Positions 44,353 through 53,499 are shown, counted from the first letter of the stretch. The stretch is 64,000 nt of DNA from Phytoactinopolyspora mesophila (GCF_010122465.1 NZ_WLZY01000010.1:62001-126000), one strand, 5' to 3'. Program-made: numbers and translations. The notes: generated from the sequence alone by a model not told the origin.

Positions 44353-44404
44353 TGATCATTGTGCACTTTTGGGTGCCCTGGCACCTAAAAGCGCACAATG
44401 ATCA
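44353..44404. repeat. Long palindrome (element 5) closing the RiPP operon
   Basis: Arms 44353-44377 and 44380-44404 (25 nt each, two mismatches, 2-nt centre) read TGATCATTGTGC inward. It starts 14 bp after the last RiPP gene and is followed by an unrelated gene, so it probably terminates the cluster transcript. Confidence 0.85.
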
Positions 44405-44442
44405 AGGACGACGTTGTCGTAGCGAGCCATTAATGTGAGGCA

Positions 44443-45633
44443 ATGGTCAGATTCAGCACGGATCAGCGCCGGGCCCGGTTGGTGCGGCGGCACCGACTGG
44501 CGGCAGGTCATGCCGCGTCGTCGCCGGTGGAGGCCACGTCCAGCGTCGTCGTTTTGCATGCCACCGATCCCGCCACGGTGTATCTGTCGGTGCTCGCCCG
44601 CTGCCCCGGCACGTCGTTGGATGACGTTTCCGCCGCGATTTACCACGACGAAGCGCTGGTCAAGATGATCGGGATGCGCCGGACCATGTTCGTGGCTCCT
44701 GCCGAGCTCGCGCCGGTGGTGCACGGCGCCGCTGGCCTCGAGATCGCCGCCCGGCTGCGTCGTCGGCTGATCAAAGAGCTGCAGACCATTCCCACCGAGC
44801 CGGCCGTCGAAGGCGACGTAGGTACCTGGCTCGCTGACCTAGAGGCCAGCGTTGAGCAGGTGCTGCTCGCCCGCGGTGAATCGCTGGCCAGTGAATTGGC
44901 CAAGGCTGAGCCGCGGCTGCGCACCGCGCTGCTACCGACGTCAGACAAGAAATGGGATGTCAAGCAGAACATCACCAGCCAGGTGCTGACCCTCATGGGT
45001 GCCGACGGGCGCATCGTACGTGGCCGGCCTGCGGGAACGTGGTTATCCCGGATGCACCGATGGCGCGCGGCGCAAGAAGTCTGGCCCGACGGCATGCCGG
45101 AGGTTGCGGAGCTGGACGCCCGCGTGACGCTGGCCCGAGCTTGGCTCCGGGCGTTCGGTCCGGCCACCGTCGCCGACCTCAAGTGGTGGACCGGCTGGAC
45201 CTTGGGCGCCACCCGTCAGGTCGTCGCCAAACTCGACGTCGTCGCCGCTGACCTCGAAGGTGTGCCCGGCATCGTGCTGGCCGACGACACCGAGCCGGAT
45301 CCCCCGGTCGAGCCGTCGGCGGCGTTGCTGCCTGCCCTTGATCCCACCCCTATGGGTTGGCAGGAGCGCGCCTTCTATCTGGGCCCGCACCGCGAGCCAC
45401 TCTTTGACCGCAACGGCAACATCGGCCCTACCGTGTGGTGGGACGGGCGGATCGTGGGCGGCTGGGCGATGAAGGGTCCCGAGATCGTCTGGCGGTTCCT
45501 CGAAGACGTCGGCTCCGAAGCGCAGACGGCGGTAGCGTCGGTAGCTGCTGGGCTGCAGGAACGGCTGGACGCCGCGTCCGTCGTTCCCAGCTTCCGAACC
45601 CCATTGGAACGCGAGCTGAGCGCCGGCTCGTAG
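44443..45633 (+). CDS. Winged-helix DNA-binding protein (AlkZ/YcaQ-like, HTH_42)
   Basis: 396 residues. Typical points of this family: RRHRLAAG near the start, SVLARCPGTSLDDV, MIGMRRTMFVAP, a central winged helix (LRTALLPTSDKKWDVKQNITSQVLTLMGADGRIVRGR split over several strands) and GPHREPLFDRNGNIGPTVW with WDGRIVGGWA near the end. Related AlkZ enzymes are glycosylases that unhook crosslinks; the catalytic motif of proven AlkZ was not recognised, so glycosylase activity is unproven. ATG 44443 has little SD. It adjoins the RiPP operon but is separated by palindrome 5. Confidence 0.85.
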   Translation: MVRFSTDQRRARLVRRHRLAAGHAASSPVEATSSVVVLHATDPATVYLSVLARCPGTSLDDVSAAIYHDEALVKMIGMRRTMFVAPAELAPVVHGAAGLEIAARLRRRLIKELQTIPTEPAVEGDVGTWLADLEASVEQVLLARGESLASELAKAEPRLRTALLPTSDKKWDVKQNITSQVLTLMGADGRIVRGRPAGTWLSRMHRWRAAQEVWPDGMPEVAELDARVTLARAWLRAFGPATVADLKWWTGWTLGATRQVVAKLDVVAADLEGVPGIVLADDTEPDPPVEPSAALLPALDPTPMGWQERAFYLGPHREPLFDRNGNIGPTVWWDGRIVGGWAMKGPEIVWRFLEDVGSEAQTAVASVAAGLQERLDAASVVPSFRTPLERELSAGS

Positions 45634-45726
45634 GCCCCCGCTCTGACGGGCTCAACCGACTGTCCGGGCAGGCGGTCAGCCCTGCTGCGCTGCCGATCCG
45701 TGCGCGTTTCGCCTACCCTCGAAGGT

Positions 45727-46002
45727 ATGTGCCGCAACATCAAACCGTTGAACAACCTCGCGCCGCCGGCCACTCCGGACGAAGTCAGCGACGCCGCGCT
45801 GCAGTACGTGCGCAAGATCGCTGGGACGCGCAAACCGTCGCAAGCGAACCAGGAGGCCTTCGACCAGGCGGTCGAAGAAATCACGGCGTCCACCCGGAAG
45901 CTATTGGCTTCGCTGGTGACCAACGCACCGCCCCGCGACCGTGAGGTCGAAGCCGCCAAAGCACGGGCCCGCTACCAAGCACGCATGGACCGCGCCAGCT
46001 AA
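45727..46002 (+). CDS. DUF2277 protein
   Basis: 91 residues from ATG 45727. The whole protein follows the family pattern: MCRNIKPLNN at the start, PPATPDEVSDAALQYVRKI, GTRKPSQANQEAFDQAV and PPRDREVEAAKARAR. All-helical, cytosolic, unknown role. The neighbouring palindrome is its terminator. Confidence 0.92.
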   Translation: MCRNIKPLNNLAPPATPDEVSDAALQYVRKIAGTRKPSQANQEAFDQAVEEITASTRKLLASLVTNAPPRDREVEAAKARARYQARMDRAS

Positions 46003-46024
46003 CCCCCGCTTCTTGCGCGAAGGG

Positions 46025-46070
46025 TGGTTGAGGGATTGGTGTAGCCCTGGCGACACCAATCCCTCAACCA
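46025..46070. terminator. Bidirectional hairpin terminator (palindrome 6)
   Basis: Arms 46025-46042 and 46053-46070 are perfect 18-bp complements (TGGTTGAGGGATTGGTGT) across a 10-nt loop, between the convergent DUF2277 and ABC ATPase genes. The arm sequence is unlike the other palindromes in the window. Confidence 0.85.
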
Positions 46071-46074
46071 TGAA

Positions 46075-47181
46075 TCAGCGCGGTGGCATGACGGTGAGCC
46101 GCGAGCGGGGCATCCGCAACTTCACGTCCGCACCTGGAGCGGCGATCGGCGCCGGATCCGGGTCGTGCTCGTCGACGATCACGTCCGTGCCGCTCACGTG
46201 CACCCAATGCCGCCGCAGCGGGCCCAGGAACTGACTGTCGATCAGCGATGCGGCGACGCTCTGCTCGGATGGCGAGGCGGCGCCGGTATCGGCAGTCATG
46301 GGCAGCACCCTGAGCGCCTCCGGGCGGGCGACCACCACCACGTCGTCGCCCTGCGACACGTCCTCGACCGTCTTCTCCCGCGACACTTCCAGCGCCTGAC
46401 CATCGGACAGCTCGACGACGACGGCCTGTTCGGCCACCTTGCGGACCGTCGCCGGCAGGAAGTTGTTCAACCCGATGAAGTCGGCGACGAACGGCGTACG
46501 CGGGCGGTCGTAGAGCTCGTACGGCTGGCCGACTTGTTCCAGCCGGCCGTCGAGCATCACCGCGACCTCGTCGGACATGGCCAAGGCTTCTTCCTGGTCG
46601 TGGGTCACGTACACGGTTGTGATGCCGAGCCGCTGCTGCAGCGCCCGCAGGTCGGTGCGCAGCCGCACCCGCAGCTTCGCGTCGAGGTTGGACAACGGCT
46701 CGTCCATCAGCAGCACCTCAGGTTCGGTCACCACCGAGCGCGCCAGCGCCACCCGCTGCTGCTGACCACCGGACAATTGCCGGGGAAAACGTTCGGCCAG
46801 CTCGTCGAGGCCCATCAGTTCGAGTGTGGCGTTGACCCGTTGTGTCACCTCACCGGCCTTGAACCGCTTGGCGCGCAGCCCGTAGGCGACGTTGTCGAAG
46901 ACCTTCATGTGCGGAAACAGGGCGTAGTCCTGGAACACGATGGACGTGGGCCGGCGGTGCGCGGAGCGGCCGCGCTGCGACACCCCGTCGATCAGGATGT
47001 CTCCGGCGTCAGGCTCGACGAATCCGGCGATCATCCGCAACGTGGTGGTCTTTCCACAGCCGCTCGGTCCGAGGAGGCAGGTGAACGCGCCGCGTTCGAT
47101 GTCCAGGCTCACGTCGTCGACGGCCACGGCGTCGCCGTAGGTCTTACGCAGCCCGGCGAGCCGCAGATGCGCGTGCGCCAT
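46075..47181 (-). CDS. Iron/spermidine-type ABC importer ATPase
   Basis: 368 residues: Walker A GPSGCGKTTTLRM, Q-loop VFQDYALFPHM, signature LSGGQQQRVALAR, Walker B VLLMDEPLSNLDAKLR, H-loop THDQEEAL. C-terminal TOBE-like region from about 240 (FIGLNNFLPATVRKV, ARPEALRVLP). Third gene of the SBP-permease-ATPase operon (49986 to 46075), 30 bp after the permease. Pattern is of the FbpC/PotA group, importing ferric iron or similar small charged solutes. Confidence 0.93.
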   Translation of the reverse strand: MAHAHLRLAGLRKTYGDAVAVDDVSLDIERGAFTCLLGPSGCGKTTTLRMIAGFVEPDAGDILIDGVSQRGRSAHRRPTSIVFQDYALFPHMKVFDNVAYGLRAKRFKAGEVTQRVNATLELMGLDELAERFPRQLSGGQQQRVALARSVVTEPEVLLMDEPLSNLDAKLRVRLRTDLRALQQRLGITTVYVTHDQEEALAMSDEVAVMLDGRLEQVGQPYELYDRPRTPFVADFIGLNNFLPATVRKVAEQAVVVELSDGQALEVSREKTVEDVSQGDDVVVVARPEALRVLPMTADTGAASPSEQSVAASLIDSQFLGPLRRHWVHVSGTDVIVDEHDPDPAPIAAPGADVKLRMPRSRLTVMPPR

Positions 47182-47211
47182 GACGCCTCCTTACGAGGTC
47201 CGCACGACCTC

Positions 47212-48870
47212 TCATAGTTCGAACAGACGGACCCGGCCACGCGTCACCAGCCGGAAGATCCCCAGTGCGGCGAAGGTGACCAGCATCAGCGCCGCGGACA
47301 TCGCGGTCGCCTCACCCCAATAGCCGTGCTCAGCCAGGCCCATGATGGTGACCGACGCGAGCTGGTTGCCAGGGCTGACCAGGAAGATCACCGCACTGAC
47401 GGTATTGATCGACTCGACGAACGCATAGATGAACGCCGCGGTGAACGCACCCTTCATCAGCGGCAACATGACGGTGCGGTAGGTGCGCGTCGCTCCGGCT
47501 CCCAAGTCGGCGGCGCTCTCGTCGATGGACGGCCCGATCTGGTGCAGGGCGGCGACACTGCCGCGATACCCGACCGGCAGCGCGCGCACGACCATGGAGA
47601 TGACGATGATCGCGCCGGTGCCGGTCAAGATCAGGGGCGCCTGGTTGAACGTGACCACATAGGCGATGCCCACCATGGTGCCCGGCAGCGCCGCTGGGAG
47701 AACAGCCAGAATGTCCAGCGCACCCCGCCCGGGCACGGGCCGCCGGTGCAGGAAGTACGCGGCTGTCGTCGCGATGACCGCACAGCAGATGGCCGCGATC
47801 GCGGCGAACGCGGCGCTGTTACGCAGGTCGCCGGTGCGGAAGACGACGAACTCCAGATGCTCGAACGTCAACGACCAGTCCACGCCCCATACCCGCGTCA
47901 CCGCCCCGGCGAAGATGCTGGCGTAGGTGATGATGACGAAGGCCGCCACCAAGCTCATGAACGTCACCAGTGCGTAGCGCACACCGCGCGGCGTCGGGAT
48001 AGGCCGTAAGGTGCTTTCCTTCCCGGTGACGGTGATGTAGGAGCGGCGGCCCAGGAAGCGTCGTTGCAGCAGGAACAGCAGCAGCGCGGGCACCAGCAGC
48101 ATGATCGCGAGTACAGCGGCCAGGCCCAAGTTGAAGCGGCCGATCACCTGGATGTAGGCCTCGACCGCCAGCACCCGGAAGTCGCCGGCGATGATCAGCG
48201 GATTGCCGAAGTCGGCAAGAACCAGCATGGCGACCAGCAGCGCGGCACCCAGGATGCCCGGCAGCGCGAGCGGCACGGTGATGGTGCGCATGATGCCGAA
48301 CCAGCTCTGCCCGAGATCCCGCGCCGCCCATTCCATCGCCGGGTTCTGGTTGCGCAAGACGCTGACCATGGTCAGCACCGCGACCGGGTAGAAGGTGAAC
48401 GTCTGCACCACCCACAACCCGATCAGGCCCCTCGCATCGACGCTGAGACCCAGCAGGTCAGAGGTGATGAGGCCGCTGCGGCCGAACAGCAGGATCAGCG
48501 CCAGGCCCAGCGCAAAGGGTGGCGAGATCAGCGGCAGCAGCGAGATCAGCCGAAAGAATCGCTTGCCGGGGATATCGTCGCGGGTGAGTCCGTAGGCGAA
48601 CACGAACCCGATCGCGGTGGCCGTAATGGTGGACAGAATCACCATCACGGCCGTGTTCCAGGTGACGCCGCGCAGCCGGTCGCTGGTCAGGTACTGCTGC
48701 CAGTCCGCACCCGAGGGCTCGAGGAACATGCTGAGCATCGGCCACAGCACGAAGATCAACAGCGCGGCGGCCAGCAGGAAGGCGATGATGTACGACGACG
48801 GATCCTGGCGAGCACGGCCGATCTCCCGCGACGTGCGCGACCGTCGAGGCGGCAGCAAGGGGGTGGTCAT
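47212..48870 (-). CDS. ABC importer permease, double MetI-domain (FbpB/ThiP type)
   Basis: 552 residues with twelve hydrophobic helices in two homologous halves. Each half has an EAA-like coupling loop: MEWAARDLGQSWFGIMRTITVPLA in the first and IDESAADLGAGATRTYRTVMLPLM in the second. The N-terminus (about 1-25) is basic and cytosolic. Such fused permeases serve Fe3+, 2-aminoethylphosphonate or thiamine importers. The binding protein upstream decides the substrate. GTG/ATG choice is simple: ATG 48870. Confidence 0.92.
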   Translation of the reverse strand: MTTPLLPPRRSRTSREIGRARQDPSSYIIAFLLAAALLIFVLWPMLSMFLEPSGADWQQYLTSDRLRGVTWNTAVMVILSTITATAIGFVFAYGLTRDDIPGKRFFRLISLLPLISPPFALGLALILLFGRSGLITSDLLGLSVDARGLIGLWVVQTFTFYPVAVLTMVSVLRNQNPAMEWAARDLGQSWFGIMRTITVPLALPGILGAALLVAMLVLADFGNPLIIAGDFRVLAVEAYIQVIGRFNLGLAAVLAIMLLVPALLLFLLQRRFLGRRSYITVTGKESTLRPIPTPRGVRYALVTFMSLVAAFVIITYASIFAGAVTRVWGVDWSLTFEHLEFVVFRTGDLRNSAAFAAIAAICCAVIATTAAYFLHRRPVPGRGALDILAVLPAALPGTMVGIAYVVTFNQAPLILTGTGAIIVISMVVRALPVGYRGSVAALHQIGPSIDESAADLGAGATRTYRTVMLPLMKGAFTAAFIYAFVESINTVSAVIFLVSPGNQLASVTIMGLAEHGYWGEATAMSAALMLVTFAALGIFRLVTRGRVRLFEL

Positions 48871-48903
48871 AACACCTCAGATGTGAGATCCGTGCCGTTC
48901 ACC

Positions 48904-49986
48904 TCAGCCGCCGATCCGTTCCTCCCACTCGTCCAGCAACCGGTCGCGTTCTTCGCCGGCCCATTCGGCGTCGAAGCCTTCCACCAGGCTGAGCTCGTTC
49001 ACGTCCGTGGCGGCCTCCGGCAAGGCGACATCCTCACGCAGCGGCACCCGCATACTCAGATCGGTGTGCAGCTGGTTGGCCTCCTGGCCGAGCATCCAGT
49101 CGACGAACACCTCCGCGGCCTGCGGGTTGGGCCCGCCCTCGATGATCGACACGGCGCCGATCTCGAACCCCGTCTCTTCCGGGTACACGAGCTCGAGCGG
49201 GAAGCCGGCGTCGATCGGCTTGAGAACGTCGTGGCCGAACGTCATCCCCATCAGGAACTCGCCGGCGGCGGCCATGCGGGCGGGCGCGGCGCCGCTGGTG
49301 GTGTACTGGCCGACGGTGTTGTTGAAGTCTTCGAACCAGTCCCAGGTCTCGTCCTCCCCGAGCCGGAAGACCTGTGTCACCAGGAAGTTGTAGGCGGTTC
49401 CAGACGATGCCGGCAGCGCGATGGCCAGCGAGCCCTCATAGTCGTCATCCAGAAGGTCGTCCCACGTCGACGGGTACTCCCGGTCGCCGAACTCGTCCTC
49501 CCAGCGCTCAGTATTGATGGCTAGCCCCAGCGCGCCAACGTAGAAGCCGTGCCAGTAATGCTCGGAGTGGTAGAACTCGGCGTCGTACTCCTCGATCGCG
49601 ACGGGCGACTCATAGGGCCGGAGCATCTCCGGCACCAACGCCTCGTGGATCTCGCTCGGCCCGCCTAGGACGATGTCGCCCCGCGGGTTGTCACCTTCAG
49701 CCTGGATACGGGCGGCCAGTTCACCCGCGCTACCCCGGATGAACTCCGTGTCGATGCCGGTGGCCTGCTCAAACGCCGCGGCCAGCCGGGCGATCTCTTC
49801 CTCGTGCAGCGCACCGTAGATGACCAGTGAGTCGTCGTCGATGTCGACCTCGATTTCCTCGACGTCTTCGACTTCCTCCGGATCGACTTCCTCCGGCGCC
49901 GAGGGATCGGCCGTCTCTCCTCCACACGCGGCGACCAGCAGCCCCAGGCCCAGCAGGAGCGGCAGTGCTCGCGATGGTCGGTTCAT
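48904..49986 (-). CDS. ABC substrate-binding lipoprotein (iron type)
   Basis: 360 residues. Lipobox LLVAACGGE; then a 25-residue Glu/Asp-rich linker (PEEVDPEEVEDVEEIEV), which is unusual and might keep the protein off the membrane or bind cations. The fold begins DSLVIYGALHEEEIARLAAAFEQATGI, typical of ferric/aminoethylphosphonate-binding proteins, with GDIVLGGPSEIHEAL, YPSTWDDLLDDDYEGSLAIALP and VSIIEGGPNPQAAEVFVDWML. First gene of the operon; 33 bp to the permease. Solute is not certain: the tyrosine pair that binds ferric iron in FbpA is not evident. Confidence 0.9.
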   Translation of the reverse strand: MNRPSRALPLLLGLGLLVAACGGETADPSAPEEVDPEEVEDVEEIEVDIDDDSLVIYGALHEEEIARLAAAFEQATGIDTEFIRGSAGELAARIQAEGDNPRGDIVLGGPSEIHEALVPEMLRPYESPVAIEEYDAEFYHSEHYWHGFYVGALGLAINTERWEDEFGDREYPSTWDDLLDDDYEGSLAIALPASSGTAYNFLVTQVFRLGEDETWDWFEDFNNTVGQYTTSGAAPARMAAAGEFLMGMTFGHDVLKPIDAGFPLELVYPEETGFEIGAVSIIEGGPNPQAAEVFVDWMLGQEANQLHTDLSMRVPLREDVALPEAATDVNELSLVEGFDAEWAGEERDRLLDEWEERIGG

Positions 49987-50345
49987 ATCTTCCTCCCGGT
50001 GCAGGCGACGTTGACTACCGGTCAGTGCTAGCCATCAGCATGTCATTACTTCTTGACGTGAACCAGCCCCTGCCTGAACCACATCTGCCCCTGGGCCGAT
50101 CCTCACCTGACGCCGCCCAACCACTCGGTGATCGTCAGTACGCTGTGGTCGCGATTTGGTGATCATCAGTACGCCGTGGTTGCCGCTCTACAGCCATTTC
50201 GTACTGACGATCACCGGGCGGGCGGCGGTCGAACGAGGCCGAAGTCACACCCGACTATCAGGCTTTTCTCCGGCTCTTCTCAGGTTCGGAGACGGAGAAT
50301 TGACCTCATGACGACGGGAGTGACCCTCCCGGAGAAGGAGTGACT
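49987..50345. other. Intergenic region with composite palindrome and short leader frame
   Basis: 359 bp between divergent units. It holds the promoter of the iron-type importer, palindrome 7, and just before the small protein a tiny frame (ATG 50308 to TGA 50343, MTTGVTLPEKE) whose last codons are the SD of the next gene. That frame contains GGGAGTGACCCTCCC, a short hairpin, so it may be a leader or a chance ORF. Confidence 0.4.
50126..50216. repeat. Composite palindromic element 7
   Basis: Two direct copies of GGTGATC(G/A)TCAGTACGC followed by GTGGT lie at 50127-50152 and 50159-50184 (3 differences). A third, inverted copy (CGTACTGACGATCACCG) is at 50200-50216. The core matches palindromes 1 and 2. 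Confidence 0.85.
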
Positions 50346-50654
50346 ATGTACGCGATTCCGACAGCAGCAGAGATCCTCGGCGTGACGCCGAACGCCCTCG
50401 AGGCGGCGCTGGAACGAGGCGAGACCATCGCCACGGTGACCCGAGCGTGTGGACTCGACGTGGAGCACATGAAGGAATCGCTGATCGATGCCGAGGTTCC
50501 CGACATCGAGGCCCTGGCGATGATCGCGGGCTTCGATTCCGAGGAGATCTCTCAGTTCGCAACCGAAGTACGTTCCTACGTGGCCTCATTCGTCGAACAT
50601 GGCCAACAGGTGGCCGACCTGTGGTTCGACTCCCCTGCGGTTCTGGCCGCGTAG
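50346..50654 (+). CDS. Small helical protein of unknown function
   Basis: 102 residues from ATG 50346 (SD GGAGAAGGAG). Mainly helices: IPTAAEILGVTPNALEAAL, IATVTRACGLDVEHMKESLID, IEALAMIAGFDSEEISQFA. The first third could be a small HTH (TAAEILGVTPNALEAALERGE). No family recognised; single gene, followed by a hairpin near 50665-50705 (GAGCCTGTTCCCGG with CCGGGAGCAGGCTC). Confidence 0.65.
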   Translation: MYAIPTAAEILGVTPNALEAALERGETIATVTRACGLDVEHMKESLIDAEVPDIEALAMIAGFDSEEISQFATEVRSYVASFVEHGQQVADLWFDSPAVLAA

Positions 50655-50668
50655 GACCAAACCTCGAC

Positions 50669-50710
50669 GAGCCTGTTCCCGGCTAGCACAACGACCCGGG
50701 AGCAGGCTCG
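50669..50710 (+). terminator. Hairpin after the small helical protein
   Basis: GAGCCTGTTCCCGG (from 50670) pairs with CCGGGAGCAGGCTC (to 50709) with one interruption around TAGCACAACGA, giving a long GC stem 16 bp after the stop. Probably a terminator shared with the convergent VOC gene. Confidence 0.7.
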
Positions 50711-50746
50711 TTCGTTTCTGCGTCACGCTTGTGGAGGTCGGTTCGG

Positions 50747-51169
50747 TTACTCGACGAAGTTCTCGGCGTACTCCTCACCAGGCGGGATCTCGGTGATGAC
50801 GTCGACCAGCACGCCGGAGGGATCCGCGACGATGAAATGGCGCTGGCCGAACGTTTCGGTGCGGATTTCGAGTTTGGGTTCGAGCCCGGCGATCTTCACC
50901 AGGCGCTTGTACTCTGCATCGACGTCGTCGACCTCGAAGTTCAGCAGCATGCCGGCCACCGGCTTGCGATAGCCGTCGGGGATGGTCGGGTGGGTGTGGT
51001 CCAGGATCGCCAGCTCGTAGGACGGGCCGTCGTCATCGCCCTCACGACGCAGGCTGACATACCAGTCGGCCTCGAAGACCACGGTGAAGCCGAAGTGCTC
51101 GACGTAGAAGGCGGTGGTCTCGGCGAGCTTCGCGGTCTGGATGACGGGGTAGAAGCCGGTGAGTTTCAT
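50747..51169 (-). CDS. VOC family protein
   Basis: 140 residues, one VOC module: [31 protein letters not shown] with matching halves, [17 protein letters not shown], and [19 protein letters not shown] at the end. ATG 51169 after AAGGAGTGCACC. Divergent from a TetR-family regulator that most likely controls it through the paired operators in between. Could be a detoxifying or ring-cleaving enzyme; the metal ligands seen (His, Glu-like positions) do not settle this. Confidence 0.87.
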   Translation of the reverse strand: MKLTGFYPVIQTAKLAETTAFYVEHFGFTVVFEADWYVSLRREGDDDGPSYELAILDHTHPTIPDGYRKPVAGMLLNFEVDDVDAEYKRLVKIAGLEPKLEIRTETFGQRHFIVADPSGVLVDVITEIPPGEEYAENFVE

Positions 51170-51192
51170 GGTGCACTCCTTGGACTAGAACG

Positions 51193-51250
51193 ATACCTAC
51201 GGTTGGTATGTGTTCGCGATGCCCCCAACTGTAGATGCGTACCGTCGGTA
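51193..51250. promoter_or_regulatory. Two candidate TetR operators between VOC and TetR genes
   Basis: ATACCTACGGTTGGTAT (51193-51209) has ATACC/GGTAT arms 7 bp apart; TACCGTCGGTA (51240-51250) is a perfect 11-bp palindrome. Both share the TACCG...GGTAT theme. They lie in the 105-bp divergent gap; TAGAAT (51263-51268) could be the -10 of the regulator. Confidence 0.65.
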
Positions 51251-51274
51251 TGTCAACAGGCTAGAATCAGGACC

Positions 51275-51883
51275 ATGCCGAGCACTGGACGCCCCACTCG
51301 CACCAAGGCCCAGCAACGTGAAGCGACCACCCGCGCGCTCGTCGCCGAGGCCCGCCGGCTGTTCGCCGAGCACGGATACGCCCACGTCAGCCTGGCCCAG
51401 ATCGTCGATGCCACCGGTGTCACCAAGGGCGCGCTCTACCACCACTTCTCCGGCAAGGACGATCTTTTCCGTGCCGTGCTGCTGCAGATCCATGAAGAGG
51501 TGGCCGCGAAGGTCGCCGACGCCGCGGCGGACGCCGACGCGTGGACGCAGCTCGTCGCCGGCTGCTGTACCTTCCTGGCCGCCAGCACCGAGCCCGGTAT
51601 TCACCAGATCATGCTGGTCGACGCCCCGTCGGTGCTCGGGTGGGGCGCCTGGCGCGAGCTGGACGCGAGCACATCCATGAAGCAACTGGAGATGGGGCTG
51701 ACGCAACTGATGGCCGAGGGCATCATCGTTCAGCAGCCGGTACGGCCCCTGGTGCACCTGCTATCCGGTGCCATGAACGAGGCCGCGCTCTGGCTCGCCC
51801 GGTCGGAGAACCGCGACGCCGATCTCGAGGAGACCATGACGGCGCTCACCAGGATGCTCGAATCTCTACGCCCACCCGCGTGA
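51275..51883 (+). CDS. TetR family transcriptional regulator
   Basis: 202 residues from ATG 51275. N-terminal HTH: EATTRALVAEARRLFAEHGYAHVSLAQIVDATGVTKGALYHHFSGKDDLFRAV in its two halves around residues 15-65. The ligand domain (GVH-like QIMLVDAPSVLGWGAWREL, LSGAMNEAALWLARSE) is of the type with a C-terminal TetR_C-like bundle. It should repress itself and the divergent VOC gene. Ligand unknown. Confidence 0.9.
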   Translation: MPSTGRPTRTKAQQREATTRALVAEARRLFAEHGYAHVSLAQIVDATGVTKGALYHHFSGKDDLFRAVLLQIHEEVAAKVADAAADADAWTQLVAGCCTFLAASTEPGIHQIMLVDAPSVLGWGAWRELDASTSMKQLEMGLTQLMAEGIIVQQPVRPLVHLLSGAMNEAALWLARSENRDADLEETMTALTRMLESLRPPA

Positions 51884-51963
51884 CAGCGCCGCCGCCCGTG
51901 CGTCCTGCACACCGTGCCCCGGAAGCCACGCCCTGCAGGACGCAACTCACCCGACGGTAGCCG

Positions 51964-53499
51964 TCAGGGCCAGGTGCGCAGCGCCGCCTGCGCGAACAAC
52001 ACTCCCTCCGGCGTCACCCGCCCGAACGGCGAGCCCGGTGCCCGGGCGAAACCACCGACGCGGCGGAGCATGGCCTTGGTCTCGAAGGCGGCATCGGAGG
52101 CCATGAACGGCGTCAGCAACGTGCCGTCGGCATTCCGCCAGCCGACAGCTCCGAGCAGATCAGCCACGACCTCCTCACGATCCTCCGCGACACCGGCAGC
52201 GACAACGAGCAAGAAGAACAGCCCGGCGTGCATTTCGGCCGGGTCCTTCAACTTCGGCGACGGTGTCTGCTCGGCCAGTCGCCACCACAGGCCGACGGGA
52301 TCGTCGCGCAGGGCACGTCCACGGGAGCTCAGCAGCAGTTTTCCGCGGTACTTGCGCACCAGGCCAGCCGCTTGCGCCGATTCCCGGAGGTACAACACCG
52401 GAGCGGTCTGGTGCTCGCGGCTGCCGGAGCCCGGCCACTCGTCCTCGAGTTCCAGTTCGCTCAGCGCGGCCTTGACCACGGACGGCGGCAGATAGCCGGA
52501 TTCGGTCAGCTTGATGCCGTCGTCCCCGACGCGGTTCATCAGCCAGAGATATCCCCGCGACATTCGCGCCGCGGTCTCCGGGTCGACTTTAACCTGCTCG
52601 TCCAGCGCCGCTTGAGCGAGCAGCGTACGCAGCTGCCGCCGGCCGGCTGTGGTGCGCACAGCGTCGACAACCTCAGCCAACGGCCCGGGTACATCTGACT
52701 CGCCAGCGCTGTCTACCCCGAGCTCGGCCAGGGCGTCGTTGATCTGAGCGATGTCGAACGGTGTCGGGGCGTGCCAGCTGAAGTCGATGTCGTCGCCGTA
52801 GATCCGGTTGAGTTCGGCGATGGCCCGCTCGCGTTCGGGGCTCGATGCCTCGTTGGCTGCCACGAACAATTCGTAGCCGTGCACGCCACCGCAATCCTCA
52901 GCGGGACCAGGCCGCTTGCCTCCGGTACACAACGCCCGCGGCGCGTCGTCGTCCCTGGGCGCGATCGCTTCGAGCTTGACCACGTGCTCCCAGTCATCAC
53001 CGAAATCGTAGTTGTAGAGGAGTTTGTCGCCCGGCTCGACCAAGACCTCGTCAAGACGGACGTCCCCCTCAGGAACACCGACCTCGCCTTCGTCCACCTC
53101 GAACTCGCAGAGGTAGTACTCCGTCTCGGGACTGTGGAACGTCGGCCCGGAGGCGAAACGATGCAAGTGGCTGTCGGTCCAGCCGAACGCGAACTGGATG
53201 ACGTCGTGCACGTCGTCGAGAAACAGGTCGGACGCGAGCTCCAGCCTGCGCCACAGTGGCGGCTTGGTGCCCTTGACGTCGACGCGGACGCGGTAGGTGA
53301 CGACGTCGTCGCGGCGAGGGCGACGCCGAGACGGCGGTGGGTCACGGTGGAACGGATCGTTGAGCTCGCCGCCACGAGAGAGGAGTTCTTCCAGCACAGT
53401 CTGCATGTCGTGCAGGCCGAGGCCCGCTATGGAGGCTTCGAACTCCTTCAACAGGTCGGGCTTGCCGGCACCATTGGACGAGGCTCCGTTCTGCGTCAC
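51964..53499 (-). CDS. Plasmid pRiA4b ORF-3 family protein
   Basis: 511 residues. Central domain at about 65-250 follows the family: TYRVRVDVKGTKPPLWRRLEL, VHDVIQFAFGWTDSHLHRF, LYNYDFGDDWEHVVKLE and RPGPAEDCGGVHGYE. The remaining C-terminal half is helical with LPPSVVKAALSELELE and LFFLLVVAAGVAEDREEV, also found in long members. Named after a plasmid ORF, the family is chromosomal in many actinomycetes; no biochemical role is established. ATG 53499; stands alone, no IS ends around it. Confidence 0.9.
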   Translation of the reverse strand: MTQNGASSNGAGKPDLLKEFEASIAGLGLHDMQTVLEELLSRGGELNDPFHRDPPPSRRRPRRDDVVTYRVRVDVKGTKPPLWRRLELASDLFLDDVHDVIQFAFGWTDSHLHRFASGPTFHSPETEYYLCEFEVDEGEVGVPEGDVRLDEVLVEPGDKLLYNYDFGDDWEHVVKLEAIAPRDDDAPRALCTGGKRPGPAEDCGGVHGYELFVAANEASSPERERAIAELNRIYGDDIDFSWHAPTPFDIAQINDALAELGVDSAGESDVPGPLAEVVDAVRTTAGRRQLRTLLAQAALDEQVKVDPETAARMSRGYLWLMNRVGDDGIKLTESGYLPPSVVKAALSELELEDEWPGSGSREHQTAPVLYLRESAQAAGLVRKYRGKLLLSSRGRALRDDPVGLWWRLAEQTPSPKLKDPAEMHAGLFFLLVVAAGVAEDREEVVADLLGAVGWRNADGTLLTPFMASDAAFETKAMLRRVGGFARAPGSPFGRVTPEGVLFAQAALRTWP

